From Alphaproteobacteria bacterium (GTDB lineage: Bacteria > Pseudomonadota > Alphaproteobacteria > Reyranellales > Reyranellaceae), in contig JAFKFK010000008.1 of assembly GCA_017307275.1 (NCBI GenBank), positions 248,001-312,000 of the forward strand: DNA of 64,000 bases, in the 5' to 3' direction. Each line of letters opens with the position of its first letter. The first letter of the stretch is position 1. The notes beneath the pieces were generated by a model. The model made no database searches, was not told the origin of the DNA, and saw only the letters and a program-made list of their open reading frames with translations. The position numbers were made by a program, and so were the translations under genes. Shown here piece by piece: positions 44,374 to 53,667 of the stretch.

Positions 44374-46716
44374 TCACCCGCCGTTCAGCACGCGCCAGAC
44401 CTTCTCCGGCGTCACCGGCATATCGATGTGGGTGATGCCGGCCTCCGACAGTGCATCGACGACGGCGTTCATCACCGAAGGCAGCGCGCCCGCACACCCT
44501 GCCTCGCCGCAGCCCTTCACGCCCAGCGAGTTGGTCTTGCAGGGCACAGGGTGGCTGGTGATCGAGAAGGACGGCGCATCCGAGGCGCGCGGCAGGGCGT
44601 AATCCATATAGGTGCCGGCGACGGGCTGCCCCTGCTCGTCGTAGACCGTACGCTCGAAGATCGCCTGGCCGATGCCTTGCACCACGCCGCCATGCGCCTG
44701 GCCCTCGACCAGCATCGGATTGATGAGCGTGCCGAAGTCGTTGACCATGAAGTAGCGCACGACATCGATCTGGCCGGTATCGGGGTCGATTTCGACTTCC
44801 GCGACATGGCAGCCGTTGGGGAAAGCCGAGGGCGGCGTGTCGGAGATGTGGCGCACGTCGAGCGACTGCGGCACGTCCGCGGGTAACGTCATGCCATCGC
44901 GCAGCTTCGAGGCGAGATCGAGCAAGCCGATACTGCGGTCGGTGCCGGCAATCCGGAAGCGGCCGCGGTCGAACTCGATATCGACGGTCGCAGCCTCCAG
45001 CACATGGGCAGCTATCGCCTTGCCCTGCTCGATCACCTTGGCACCGGCTTCGAGAAAAGCTTCGCTGCCGACGATTGCCGACCGCGAGCCACCCGTGCCG
45101 CCACCGGCCAAAAGCTGATCGCTGTCGCCCTGCAACAGACGGAAGCGGTCGAAGGGGATGCCGAGCTTCTCGGTCAGCACCTGAGCAAAGGGAGAGGCAT
45201 GGCCCTGGCCATAGTCGAGCGTGCCGCTCAGCATGGTGACGGTGCCGTCGTCCTCGAAACGGATGCCGCCATACTCTTTGCCGGCGGGCCCCGTCACCTC
45301 CAGATAGCTGCCGATGCCACGGCCACGCAGCTTGCCGCGTGCTTTGCTCTCGGCCTTGCGTGCCTCGAAGCCGTTCCAGTCGGAGGCTTCAAGCGCCTTG
45401 TCGAGAACGGCGGTGAATTCACCGGAATCATAGGCCATGCCGGACGGCGCCTTGTAAGGCATCGCCTCGGGCGCGATATGATTGCGCCGGCGCAGCTCGA
45501 CCCGATCAATCCCCATCTCGCGCGCTGCCGTGTCGATCAGGCGCTCCATGTAATAGTTGCCCTCGGGGCGGCCGGCACCGCGATAAGCCGCGATAGGCGT
45601 CGTGTTGGTGAAGGCGACCTTGGAGTTCACTTCCATTGCCGGCGTCTTGTAGACGTCGATGACGTTCTTCACCGCATTGGTCGTGGCCGGCATCGGCGGA
45701 TAGATGTAGGCGCCGGCATTGCCGGTGCCGGAGAGCCGGACCGCGAGGAAGTGGCCCTCCTTGTCCAGCGCCAGCTCGGCGATGCGCTGATGATCGCGGC
45801 CATGATGGTCGGAGAGGAAACTTTCCGAACGCTCGTCGGTCCACTTCACCGGCCGACCGAGCTTCTTTGCCGCCAGCAACAGCGGCGCGTATTCCGGATA
45901 AGGTGGCGCCTTCATGCCGAACGAGCCGCCGACATTGCCGGTGAGCACATGAAGCCGGTCGGGCTTTACGTTCAGCACCCCGGCCAGGCCGCCGCGCAGG
46001 CCGAACACGCCCTGGCAGCCGACATTCAGCACCCAGCGTTCGTTGACGGCATCCCAGGAGCCGATTGCCGAGCGCGGCTCCATCGCATTGACGACGACGC
46101 GATTGGATTCGATCTCCAGCCGGGTCACATGGGCTGCTTCGGCGAAGGCTTTCGCCACTGCCTCGGCGTTGCCGTAGTGGAAATCGAGCACCAGGTTGCC
46201 CGGTGCATCGTCGTGGATCTGCGGCGCGCCTTCTGCCAAGGCCGCAGCAGGCGTGGTGACGGCCGGCAGTTCGTCGATGTCGAGCTCGACCGCTTCAGCG
46301 GCATCCTTGGCCTGCAGCGCCGTCTCGGCCACGACACAGGCGACAGCCTCACCGACGAAACGCACCTTGCCTTTGGCAAGCGACGGCCGGACCGGTGTCT
46401 TCATCGGCGAGCCGTCGCGCTGCGGGATGTTCATCGGGCACTTCAGCGGATTGAAGCCCGCCGCATCGAGATCGTCGCCGGTGAGGATCGCCAGCACGCC
46501 CGGCATGGCGCGCGCCGCCTTTGCATCGATCCCCTTCAGGAGACCGTGCGCAATGCGGCTGCGCACCATGACGGCATAGGCCTGGCCGGCCAGGTTGATG
46601 TCGTCGGTGTAGCGCCCCTCGCCCCGCAGCAGGATCGGGTCCTCGGTGCGCGCCACCGACTGGCCGACTCCGAACTTCATGAACGCAAGGCCGGTGTCGT
46701 CGAAAGAATCCATCAA
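44374..46716 (-). CDS. Molybdenum hydroxylase large subunit (xanthine dehydrogenase family)
   Basis: A 780-residue molybdopterin-binding subunit of the xanthine dehydrogenase/CO dehydrogenase-like family. It begins GVGQSVARTEDPILLRGEGR and contains GNVGGSFGMKA and AYRGAGRPE, with the base Glu738 in GVKGCGEAGCAG. The active-site loop lacks the AYRCSFR of true CO dehydrogenase (CoxL), so an aldehyde or N-heterocycle substrate is more likely. The FAD (CoxM-type) and 2Fe-2S (CoxS-type) partners are not adjacent. ATG 46680 (MKFGVG) is an alternative start. It lies 28 bases after the NIPSNAP gene in a three-gene minus-strand run. Confidence 0.9.
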   Translation of the reverse strand: MMDSFDDTGLAFMKFGVGQSVARTEDPILLRGEGRYTDDINLAGQAYAVMVRSRIAHGLLKGIDAKAARAMPGVLAILTGDDLDAAGFNPLKCPMNIPQRDGSPMKTPVRPSLAKGKVRFVGEAVACVVAETALQAKDAAEAVELDIDELPAVTTPAAALAEGAPQIHDDAPGNLVLDFHYGNAEAVAKAFAEAAHVTRLEIESNRVVVNAMEPRSAIGSWDAVNERWVLNVGCQGVFGLRGGLAGVLNVKPDRLHVLTGNVGGSFGMKAPPYPEYAPLLLAAKKLGRPVKWTDERSESFLSDHHGRDHQRIAELALDKEGHFLAVRLSGTGNAGAYIYPPMPATTNAVKNVIDVYKTPAMEVNSKVAFTNTTPIAAYRGAGRPEGNYYMERLIDTAAREMGIDRVELRRRNHIAPEAMPYKAPSGMAYDSGEFTAVLDKALEASDWNGFEARKAESKARGKLRGRGIGSYLEVTGPAGKEYGGIRFEDDGTVTMLSGTLDYGQGHASPFAQVLTEKLGIPFDRFRLLQGDSDQLLAGGGTGGSRSAIVGSEAFLEAGAKVIEQGKAIAAHVLEAATVDIEFDRGRFRIAGTDRSIGLLDLASKLRDGMTLPADVPQSLDVRHISDTPPSAFPNGCHVAEVEIDPDTGQIDVVRYFMVNDFGTLINPMLVEGQAHGGVVQGIGQAIFERTVYDEQGQPVAGTYMDYALPRASDAPSFSITSHPVPCKTNSLGVKGCGEAGCAGALPSVMNAVVDALSEAGITHIDMPVTPEKVWRVLNGG

Positions 46717-46744
46717 CCTGTCCTCAACTCGTGACGCTGTGCTT

Positions 46745-47383
46745 CTACTTCAGCGGCGAATAGTTCGTCGGCAGCAGCAAGGTCGAGTGCATCGCCGCGA
46801 GCTTCGCCGGCCCCTTGGCAAGATAGGCCTGCCAGGCCGGATCCTTCATCGCCGCCGCCCGCGCCTCGAAGCGCTCCTGCAGGTTCTTGTAACGCCAGAG
46901 ATGGATCCACTCGTTGGGCTCCGGCACCTCGCCGGTCCAGGCGCCCCAGATCGGCGAATACTTCTCGCGCGCCTCCTGGACCTCCTTGAAGTCCTTGCCG
47001 TAGGCCTGAGCGCCGCCCATTTGCGTGCGGTAGATACGCAGCTCGTAGACGTTGCCGGTCGTGCCGTCGCTGGGCTTGATGTCGACAACGGCGTTCATGA
47101 TGCGCAGATCCTGGCGCTCGATCAGCGGACGGATCACCGGGACATAGCCTTCGGTCCACGGCTTGTGTTTTGCCAGCTCGCCGCGCAGGCGTGTGCGCTC
47201 GTCGAGGCTCTCGTACTTCCACAGATGCCAAATCTGGTTCAAGGCACCGAACTCGGCTGTCCAGTAGCCGTGGTTCTCGCCGAAGTTCTGACCGCGGGCC
47301 GGCCGGCCGATCGTCTCGGCGGCCTTGAGATATTCCGGCATCTTGCCGGGCTTCAGCGTGTAGCAGCGAAATTCGTAGACCAT
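46745..47383 (-). CDS. NIPSNAP-family protein with two domains
   Basis: A 212-residue cytoplasmic protein built from two NIPSNAP (dimeric alpha/beta barrel) domains, about 1-105 and 111-212. Each begins with a YEFRCYTLK- or YELRIYRTQ-like strand and contains the WHLWKYESLDER or WIHLWRYKNLQER block. The function of bacterial NIPSNAPs is not established; they often sit near catabolic enzymes. Here it lies ten bases downstream of the enolase-superfamily gene and upstream of the molybdenum hydroxylase. Confidence 0.88.
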   Translation of the reverse strand: MVYEFRCYTLKPGKMPEYLKAAETIGRPARGQNFGENHGYWTAEFGALNQIWHLWKYESLDERTRLRGELAKHKPWTEGYVPVIRPLIERQDLRIMNAVVDIKPSDGTTGNVYELRIYRTQMGGAQAYGKDFKEVQEAREKYSPIWGAWTGEVPEPNEWIHLWRYKNLQERFEARAAAMKDPAWQAYLAKGPAKLAAMHSTLLLPTNYSPLK

Positions 47384-47393
47384 TTCGTTCCTC

Positions 47394-48578
47394 TCAGGGA
47401 TGCGGGTTCTTGGGCGGATGAGCCTTCACCGCCTCCTCGTTGATATCGGCGCCCCAGCCAGGCCGGGTCGGTACGATCAGTTCGCCATTCTGGATGACCG
47501 GCGGATGAGTGACCAGATCGTCCTTCCAGGGCACGTCGTCGATATCGATTTCCATGATACGGAAATTCGGCATCGCAGCGCAGAGATGCGCGCTCATCAG
47601 GGTCGACATGTGGCCGTAGAAATTGTGTGGCGCGCAGTTGATCTCGTAGGCCTCGGCCATGGCGGCGATCTTCAGCGACTCTGCGAGGCCATTCCACGGC
47701 ACGTCGATGATGGACACGTCGATTGACCGATTTTCGAAATAGGGCCGGAACTGGCGCCGGCCGAACAGGGACTCGCAGGAGGCAATCGGCATCGACGCGC
47801 GGTCGCGGATCAAACGCAGCCCTTCGGGATCGTAGGAATCGATCTCCAGCCAGAAGAGATTGAAGGGCTCGCAGGCGCGGGCGACCTTGATGTAGCCCTC
47901 GGTCTTGAAGTTGAAGTTGGTGTCGAGAAGGATGCCCATGTCGTGGCCCGCGCCCTGGCGGAAGGCCGCGAGCCCATCGCAGATGGCGGCAATGACGGCA
48001 CCGTCGGCATTCAATTCCGGGCCGCCGGGGCTCCTGCCGAAACCGGGCTGGTACATGTTCGCGGGCGTGAGATCGAAACGGAAGATGTTGGTCTTGAGCG
48101 CCTTGAAGCCGCGCTCCTTCACATGCTTGCCGAGCTTCACCAGATCGTCGAGCGAGCGCACGGGCTCGACACCCATGACCTCGGCATTGCGGAAGCGGTA
48201 GCTGCCGCAGTGAGACCAATAGAGCGGCAGGCGGTCGCGCACCGGCCCGCCGAACAGCTCATAGACCGGGATGCCCAGCGCCTTGGCCTTGACGTCGAGC
48301 AGCGCGTTCTCGATGGCAGCCATCGCCTGCTGATTCATGCCGCCCGGCGCCTGGCGTGTGATAGCGTAGATCGTCGACATGATGCGTTCGATGGGGCGCG
48401 GGTCCTGACCGATCAGGCCCTGGGCCATGCGGCGGATCACCGCCGTCAGGCCTGCACTTCCGTAGCCTTCGTTGTATTCGGACCAGCCGACCAGCCCGTC
48501 ATCCGTGGTGATCTTGAGAAAAGAGAAGTCACGCCACCCGGCGTCACAGTGCAAATCCTCGATTTTGGCGATTTTCAT
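47394..48578 (-). CDS. Enolase-superfamily (mandelate racemase/muconate lactonizing) enzyme
   Basis: A 394-residue member of the enolase superfamily, which abstracts the alpha proton of carboxylates. Metal ligands are Asp219 (LLDTNFNF), Glu245 (WLEID) and Glu269 (ASCESLFG). Base residues are probably Lys162 (KALKTN) and His318 or His323 (APHNFYGH). This set fits the mandelate racemase or acid-sugar dehydratase groups. It heads an operon with NIPSNAP and the molybdenum hydroxylase and diverges from the dimeric-barrel gene. The substrate is likely an acid sugar or hydroxy acid. Confidence 0.88.
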   Translation of the reverse strand: MKIAKIEDLHCDAGWRDFSFLKITTDDGLVGWSEYNEGYGSAGLTAVIRRMAQGLIGQDPRPIERIMSTIYAITRQAPGGMNQQAMAAIENALLDVKAKALGIPVYELFGGPVRDRLPLYWSHCGSYRFRNAEVMGVEPVRSLDDLVKLGKHVKERGFKALKTNIFRFDLTPANMYQPGFGRSPGGPELNADGAVIAAICDGLAAFRQGAGHDMGILLDTNFNFKTEGYIKVARACEPFNLFWLEIDSYDPEGLRLIRDRASMPIASCESLFGRRQFRPYFENRSIDVSIIDVPWNGLAESLKIAAMAEAYEINCAPHNFYGHMSTLMSAHLCAAMPNFRIMEIDIDDVPWKDDLVTHPPVIQNGELIVPTRPGWGADINEEAVKAHPPKNPHP

Positions 48579-48639
48579 GGTGTTTCCTCCCGCGAGCCCG
48601 GCAGCATAGACTAGAGGCTGACCAGCGCGGGACGAAACA

Positions 48640-49317
48640 ATGCCCCTCTACGGCAAGGGAATGCTGATTACGCTGACGCAGGTGTCAGCGCGCGACGAGC
48701 GGGACTTCAACGAGTGGTACAACCGCGAGCACATCGACGAGCGCGTGAACCTGCCCGGCTTCCATCGCGCCCGCCGTTATGTCGCCGTCCGCGCAACGCC
48801 CAAGTATCTCGCGACCTATGAATGCGACAGCGTCGCCGACCTCGCGACGCCGGACTATCTGAAGCTGCTGGCCAACCAGACCCCGTGGAGTCAGGCCGTC
48901 ATGGCCCGCTTCACCCACTTCCAACGCCTGACCCTGCGTATCCTGGTCGACCAGACACATGGCGTCGGCGGAGCCCTGGCCTGCGTGCGCTTCGTGCCCG
49001 ATCCGCGGCGGCGCAAAGCGTTGGTCGAGTGGTTGATCACCACCGCCTTTCCCAAAGTGATACAGCGGCCCGGCATGCTGGGCGCCAGCGCCGGCGAGAA
49101 CGATCTCGAAGTCGCGCATGCACCGCTGCACGACAAGAGCATGGACCACCCCCGGGCCGAGGAAGCCGAGTGGGCGGTGCTGCTGGAGGGTGCGGATGTT
49201 CCCGCCGTCAGCGCGGCCGCGCGCCTGATGTTCACGTCGACCAAACTGCGGCCATTCGGTGTCGAAGCCGCGCCCACCGTCGGCACCTACCGGCTGTTGT
49301 TCGGCAACCAGCGATGA
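48640..49317 (+). CDS. Dimeric alpha/beta-barrel (EthD-like) protein
   Basis: A 225-residue protein of the ferredoxin-like dimeric alpha/beta-barrel type. The first half has MLITLTQVSARDERDFNEWY and NREHIDERVNLPGFHRARRY, the EthD/DUF4286-like pattern with NxxHxxE-like residues. The second half repeats the fold in a weaker form. No known catalytic set can be assigned. Such proteins act as small monooxygenases, isomerases or structural partners in catabolic operons. It diverges from the enolase-superfamily operon with 61 bases between starts. Confidence 0.72.
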   Translation: MPLYGKGMLITLTQVSARDERDFNEWYNREHIDERVNLPGFHRARRYVAVRATPKYLATYECDSVADLATPDYLKLLANQTPWSQAVMARFTHFQRLTLRILVDQTHGVGGALACVRFVPDPRRRKALVEWLITTAFPKVIQRPGMLGASAGENDLEVAHAPLHDKSMDHPRAEEAEWAVLLEGADVPAVSAAARLMFTSTKLRPFGVEAAPTVGTYRLLFGNQR

Positions 49318-49365
49318 CATTTCTTTGACCGCCTGTTGATCGCGAGATCGCCTAGGGTCCGGCCC

Positions 49366-50229
49366 GTGTCCAAGGCACTGTCCACTCAGCAAACCATCTT
49401 CTGGCTCAGGCTCACGACGCTGTTCGCACTCTGCGTGCCGGCAGCGAATCTCGCCTGGCGCTGGTATGCCGGCGATCTCGATCCGCGCCCCGTCACGCTT
49501 GCCACACATGCGACGGGCGATTGGGCCGTCACGCTCCTGCTGGTCTCGCTGGCGCTCACGCCGGCCCGCGCTTTGTTCGACTGGATACCGCTGATCCACA
49601 TTCGGCGGCGGATCGGCGTGGCCGCCGCGCTCTATGCGCTGGCACACCTGCTGATCTACGTGTTCGACCAGAAATGGAACTTGATCGTCGTCGCCACCGA
49701 GATCGTGAAGCGCTTCTACCTCACGATCGGTTTCGTGGCCTTGCTGGCTCTGGTCGCGCTCGCCGTGACCTCGACCAACGGCTGGCAGCGGCGGCTGAAG
49801 CGCAACTGGAAACGCCTGCACTGGCTGGTCTATCCGGCCGTCGCGGTGGCGCTGGTCCATTTCTTCATCCAGTCCAAGGTGAAGATCGGCGAGGCGGCCT
49901 TCGCGGCGGGCCTGTTTCTCTGGCTGATGCTGTGGCGCGTCCTGCCAGTGAAGCTGCGCACGAGCTTCGCGGGTCTTCTCCTGCTCGCTGCTGCCGCGAC
50001 CCTCGGCGCCGTCGTCATCGAGGCCACCTGGTACGGACTCGTGAACAAGATCGACCCGATGCGCGTGCTGGCAGCCAACATCGACGTCGACTTGCTGCCG
50101 CGTCCGGCCCACAAGGTGCTGGGTGTCTCGCTGCTGGTGATCGTGCTGGTGGCACTTCGGCGCAGCATTGCCGCGGCGAACAGGCTCTGGACGGAGCGCT
50201 ATATCCGACGGACTATACCGACTTCCTGA
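49366..50229 (+). CDS. msrQ: MsrQ-like heme membrane subunit
   Basis: A 287-residue inner-membrane protein of the ferric-reductase-like family, best matching MsrQ, the heme b electron donor for the periplasmic methionine sulfoxide reductase MsrP. Six or more helices are seen. TGDWAVTLLLVSLALTP, RRRIGVAAALYALAHLLIYV and NWKRLHWLVYPAVAVALVHF carry the expected heme histidines. GTG 49366 start. The molybdoenzyme partner gene msrP is not in the window. It is followed 12 bases later by modBC. Length exceeds E. coli MsrQ (about 210) by a C-terminal extension. Confidence 0.82.
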   Translation: MSKALSTQQTIFWLRLTTLFALCVPAANLAWRWYAGDLDPRPVTLATHATGDWAVTLLLVSLALTPARALFDWIPLIHIRRRIGVAAALYALAHLLIYVFDQKWNLIVVATEIVKRFYLTIGFVALLALVALAVTSTNGWQRRLKRNWKRLHWLVYPAVAVALVHFFIQSKVKIGEAAFAAGLFLWLMLWRVLPVKLRTSFAGLLLLAAAATLGAVVIEATWYGLVNKIDPMRVLAANIDVDLLPRPAHKVLGVSLLVIVLVALRRSIAAANRLWTERYIRRTIPTS

Positions 50230-50241
50230 CCGGAAGAGGAT

Positions 50242-50928
50242 ATGACTGCGGAAGAATGGACGGCGGTGCGGCTCAGCCTGTTGGTCGCCACGACGGCGAC
50301 ACTGGCCAGCCTGCCTTTCGGCATCGCCATCGCCTGGCTGCTCGCGCGCGGCAAGTTCTGGGGCAAGAGCATACTCGATACGGTGGTGCATCTGCCGCTG
50401 ATCCTGCCGCCGGTCGTGACCGGCTACCTGCTGCTGCTCTCCTTCGGACGACGCGGCCCCATCGGCTCTTTCCTTGCCGACGAATTCGGCATCGTCTTCT
50501 CCTTCCGCTGGACCGGTGCGGCGCTGGCCTGCGCGATCATGGGCTTCCCCCTGATGGTGCGCGCGATCCGGCTTTCCATCGAAGCGGTCGATCGTCGGCT
50601 TGAAGCCGCTGCCGGAACGCTGGGTGCCAATCCGCTCTGGGTGTTCGCCACCATAACCCTGCCGCTCTGCCTGCCGGGCATCATCGCCGGAGCGATCCTG
50701 GGCTTTGCCAAATCGATGGGCGAGTTCGGCGCGACCATCACCTTCGTCTCGAACATCCCCGGCGAGACGCAGACCCTGCCCTCGTTGATCTACACCTTGA
50801 CCCAGGTGCCGGGCGGCGATGCGGCGGCCATGCGGCTCACCCTCGTATCAATCGCGATTTCCATGGTGGCACTCCTCGGGTCAGAGCTTCTGGCGCGTCG
50901 CATCGGTTCGCGGCGGCAAACCGCATGA
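50242..50928 (+). CDS. modB: Molybdate ABC transporter permease ModB
   Basis: A 228-residue permease with five to six helices. ALRLS-type opening (WTAVRLSLLVAT), HLPLILPPVVTGYLLL, and the EAA-loop segment AAGTLGANPLWVFATITLP identify ModB. It brings molybdate (or tungstate) across the inner membrane. It overlaps modC by four bases. The periplasmic binding-protein gene modA, usually first in the operon, is missing here; MsrQ occupies that position. Confidence 0.93.
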   Translation: MTAEEWTAVRLSLLVATTATLASLPFGIAIAWLLARGKFWGKSILDTVVHLPLILPPVVTGYLLLLSFGRRGPIGSFLADEFGIVFSFRWTGAALACAIMGFPLMVRAIRLSIEAVDRRLEAAAGTLGANPLWVFATITLPLCLPGIIAGAILGFAKSMGEFGATITFVSNIPGETQTLPSLIYTLTQVPGGDAAAMRLTLVSIAISMVALLGSELLARRIGSRRQTA

Positions 50929-51986
50929 GCCTGGAGGTCGATGTCGAACATGCGCGCGGCAGTTTCCAGCTCCGGGCGCGCTTTACCGCGGCCCCGGGTC
51001 TGACGGCGCTGTTCGGCCGCTCGGGCTCAGGCAAGACCAGCATCGTCGATATCGTGGGCGGCCTCATCCGGCCGGCCCGCGGCAAGGTCATCGTCGATGG
51101 CCAGGTGCTGGTCGATACCGAACGGCGTGTGTTCGTGCCGGCCCATCGGCGGCGTATCGGCTATGTCTTCCAGGACAGCCGGCTCTTTCCGCATCTCAGC
51201 GTGCGCCACAACCTGCTCTACGGACGCTGGTTCGCGCGCGGCAACGGAGGTGCCGCGGCCGATCTAGGCGCCGTCGTCGATCTCCTGGGCATCGGCCATC
51301 TGCTCGACCGCCAGCCGGACTCGCTCTCGGGCGGCGAGAAGCAACGTGTCGCCATCGGCCGCGCCCTGCTCGCCAAGCCGCTGCTGGTGCTGATGGACGA
51401 ACCGCTGGCCTCGCTCGACGAGGCCCGCCGGGCGGAAATCCTTCCCTACATCGAGCGGCTGCGGGACGAAGCCGGTGTGCCGATCCTCTATGTCAGCCAT
51501 TCCGTTGCCGAAGTTGCACGGCTTGCCACGACGGTCGTGATCATGGCCGAGGGCAGAGTGACCGCCGTCGGCCCCGTGCTCGACACCTTGCCGCTGGCCG
51601 ATGCCAACGATGGTGGCTCCGTCCTCGATGCCACGGTCAGCCGCCATGACGAAGCCTTCGAGCTTTCCGTGCTGACGACGGCCGCCGGCGAGTTGCAGGT
51701 GCCGCGGCTCAATGCGCCGGTCGGCGCGCCTGTCCGCGCGTATATCCGCGCACGCGATGTGATGTTGTCCCTGCGGCCACCCGAGGAGATCAGTGCCCTC
51801 AATGTACTGGCAGGCCGTGTCGCCGCCGTGACACCCATCTCCGGTGCGCAAGCCGATGTACGACTGGACTGCAACGGCGCCCTGTTGATGGCGCGGCTCA
51901 CGGTCAAGTCGGTCGAGCGACTGGCACTCGCACCGGGCAGGCCGGTCTTCGCCGTCATCAAGAGTGTATCGTTCGAACGCACCTGA
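50925..51986 (+). CDS. modC: Molybdate ABC transporter ATPase ModC
   Basis: A 353-residue ATPase with Walker A GRSGSGKT (31-38), signature LSGGEKQRV and Walker B LLVLMDEPLASLDE. A C-terminal Mop/TOBE-type oxyanion-binding domain (about 280-353, with RDVMLSLRPPEEISALNVL) is typical of ModC. It energises ModB. Its ATG overlaps the modB stop (ATGA). Molybdenum uptake fits the nearby molybdenum hydroxylase and the molybdoenzyme-linked MsrQ. Confidence 0.93.
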   Translation: MSLEVDVEHARGSFQLRARFTAAPGLTALFGRSGSGKTSIVDIVGGLIRPARGKVIVDGQVLVDTERRVFVPAHRRRIGYVFQDSRLFPHLSVRHNLLYGRWFARGNGGAAADLGAVVDLLGIGHLLDRQPDSLSGGEKQRVAIGRALLAKPLLVLMDEPLASLDEARRAEILPYIERLRDEAGVPILYVSHSVAEVARLATTVVIMAEGRVTAVGPVLDTLPLADANDGGSVLDATVSRHDEAFELSVLTTAAGELQVPRLNAPVGAPVRAYIRARDVMLSLRPPEEISALNVLAGRVAAVTPISGAQADVRLDCNGALLMARLTVKSVERLALAPGRPVFAVIKSVSFERT

Positions 51987-52018
51987 GTGCGCTATGGTGG
52001 CAGCGTGAGGAGAACGCG

Positions 52019-53638
52019 ATGTCACGCCTGCTAATGCCTTTTACGCCTCGTTTCATCACTTTCACGCTGTCGATCATCGCAGTCCCTGTCTTCGGGATCG
52101 CCTGGATCGCCGATCCGCATCCGGTGCTGGCGATCTGCTTCATCATCGCGGCCTTCCTGACGGCGGTTGGCATCCACGACCTCAACCAGACGAACCACTC
52201 GATCCTGCGCAACTACCCGGTTGCCGCCCATATCCGCTTCATCTTCGAGGAAATCCGCCCGGAGATGCGTCAGTACTTCTTCGAGGGCGACAAGGACGGC
52301 ATGCCGTTCAGCCGCGACCGGCGCGCCGTGGTCTATCAACGCGCCAAGAAGGTGCTCGACGTCCGGCCCTTCGGCACGACCTTCGACGTTTACAGCGTCG
52401 GCTACGAGTGGATGGCCCACTCGATTGCGCCGAGGCCGCTCACCAAGGATCCTTTCCGGATCATGGTCGGCGACACCGAATGCGCCAAGCCCTACTCGGC
52501 CTCCGTGTTCAACATCTCGGCCATGAGCTTCGGCGCGCTCAGTGCCAACGCCATCCGCGCCCTGAACGGCGGCGCCAAGCGTGGCGGCTTCGCGCATGAC
52601 ACCGGCGAAGGCGGCTTCAGCCCCTACCACCGCGAGAACGGCGGCGACATCATCTGGGAGATCGGCTCCGGCTATTTCGGCGCCCGCAACCCTGACGGCA
52701 CCTTCAGCCCGGAGAAGTTCGCCGAGGTCGCCGCCTCCGATCAGGTCAAGATGGTCGAATTGAAGCTCAGCCAGGGCGCCAAGCCCGGCCATGGCGGCGT
52801 TCTGCCAGCGCCCAAGGTGAGCCAGGAGATTGCCCTGACCCGTGGCGTGCCGGTGGGCGAGGATTGCGTCTCGCCTTCGCAGCATTCGGCCTTTTCGACG
52901 CCCATCGAGATGATGCATTTCATTGCCGAGATGCGTCGACTTTCCGGCGGCAAACCGGCAGGCTTCAAGCTCTGCATCGGCCACGAATGGGAGTTCCTGG
53001 CCATCTGCAAGGCGATGCTCGAAACGGGCATATACCCCGACTTCATCGTCGTCGACGGCAAGGAAGGCGGCACTGGTGCCGCGCCTATGGAATTCATCGA
53101 CCATATCGGCAAGCCGATGCGTCAAGGCCTCTACTTCGTGAACAACGCGCTGATCGGCATCGGCGCACGCCATCGCATCAAAATCGGAGTCGCCGGCAAG
53201 ATCATCACTGCCTTCGATATCGTGCGCGCCATGGCACTGGGTGCCGACTGGTGCAACTCCGCGCGCGGCTTCATGTTCGCCGTCGGCTGCATCCAGTCGC
53301 AGTCCTGCCATACCGACCGCTGCCCGGTCGGCGTGGCGACGCAAAACCCCAGCCGCCAGAAAGCACTGGTCGTGCCCGACAAGATCGAGCGCGTGGTCAA
53401 TTTCCATCGCGCCACCCTGCATGAACTTGCCGAGCTGACGGCGGCCGCCGGGCTCGACCATCCGCAGGAATTCAAGCCGATCCATATCTCGCGGCGCGTC
53501 TCCTCCAGCGAGGTCCTGACTTATGCCGACGTCTACCCCTCCCTGGCCGAGGGCGAGCTGATTGCAGGCTCCGGCAACCCGCGCTGGCGCCGGCCCTGGG
53601 ACATGGCCAATCCGCACTCGTTCCGCGCGACGGCCTGA
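52019..53638 (+). CDS. FMN-binding glutamate synthase family protein
   Basis: A 539-residue protein with two N-terminal membrane helices (about 10-55) and a (beta/alpha)8 FMN domain like the synthase part of GltB. FNISAMSFGALSANAIRALN, GEGGFSPYHRENGGD and VVDGKEGGTGAAP are characteristic. A 3Fe-4S-type cysteine set Cys424-x5-Cys430-x4-Cys435 (GCIQSQSCHTDRCPVGV) is present. The glutaminase domain of GltB is absent, so it cannot work alone as classic glutamate synthase. Related stand-alone proteins include GlxD-like and archaeal types. The membrane anchor suggests a membrane electron donor. Confidence 0.85.
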   Translation: MSRLLMPFTPRFITFTLSIIAVPVFGIAWIADPHPVLAICFIIAAFLTAVGIHDLNQTNHSILRNYPVAAHIRFIFEEIRPEMRQYFFEGDKDGMPFSRDRRAVVYQRAKKVLDVRPFGTTFDVYSVGYEWMAHSIAPRPLTKDPFRIMVGDTECAKPYSASVFNISAMSFGALSANAIRALNGGAKRGGFAHDTGEGGFSPYHRENGGDIIWEIGSGYFGARNPDGTFSPEKFAEVAASDQVKMVELKLSQGAKPGHGGVLPAPKVSQEIALTRGVPVGEDCVSPSQHSAFSTPIEMMHFIAEMRRLSGGKPAGFKLCIGHEWEFLAICKAMLETGIYPDFIVVDGKEGGTGAAPMEFIDHIGKPMRQGLYFVNNALIGIGARHRIKIGVAGKIITAFDIVRAMALGADWCNSARGFMFAVGCIQSQSCHTDRCPVGVATQNPSRQKALVVPDKIERVVNFHRATLHELAELTAAAGLDHPQEFKPIHISRRVSSSEVLTYADVYPSLAEGELIAGSGNPRWRRPWDMANPHSFRATA

Positions 53639-53650
53639 ATCAGCCAAATC

Positions 53651-53663
53651 TGTTGCAGCAACA
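53651..53663. promoter_or_regulatory. 13-bp palindrome upstream of the aminotransferase
   Basis: TGTTGC-A-GCAACA is a perfect 6-bp inverted repeat around one base, located 12 bases after the glutamate-synthase-like gene's stop and 43 bases before the aminotransferase ATG. It could be an operator. It is separate from the stronger hairpin at 53668. Confidence 0.3.
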
Positions 53664-53667
53664 CGCA

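Noticed and set aside
48685..50391. Open frame of 568 codons opposite the EthD-like and msrQ genes
   Set aside because: Low-complexity Gln, Arg and His composition without motifs; the sense genes have recognisable folds.
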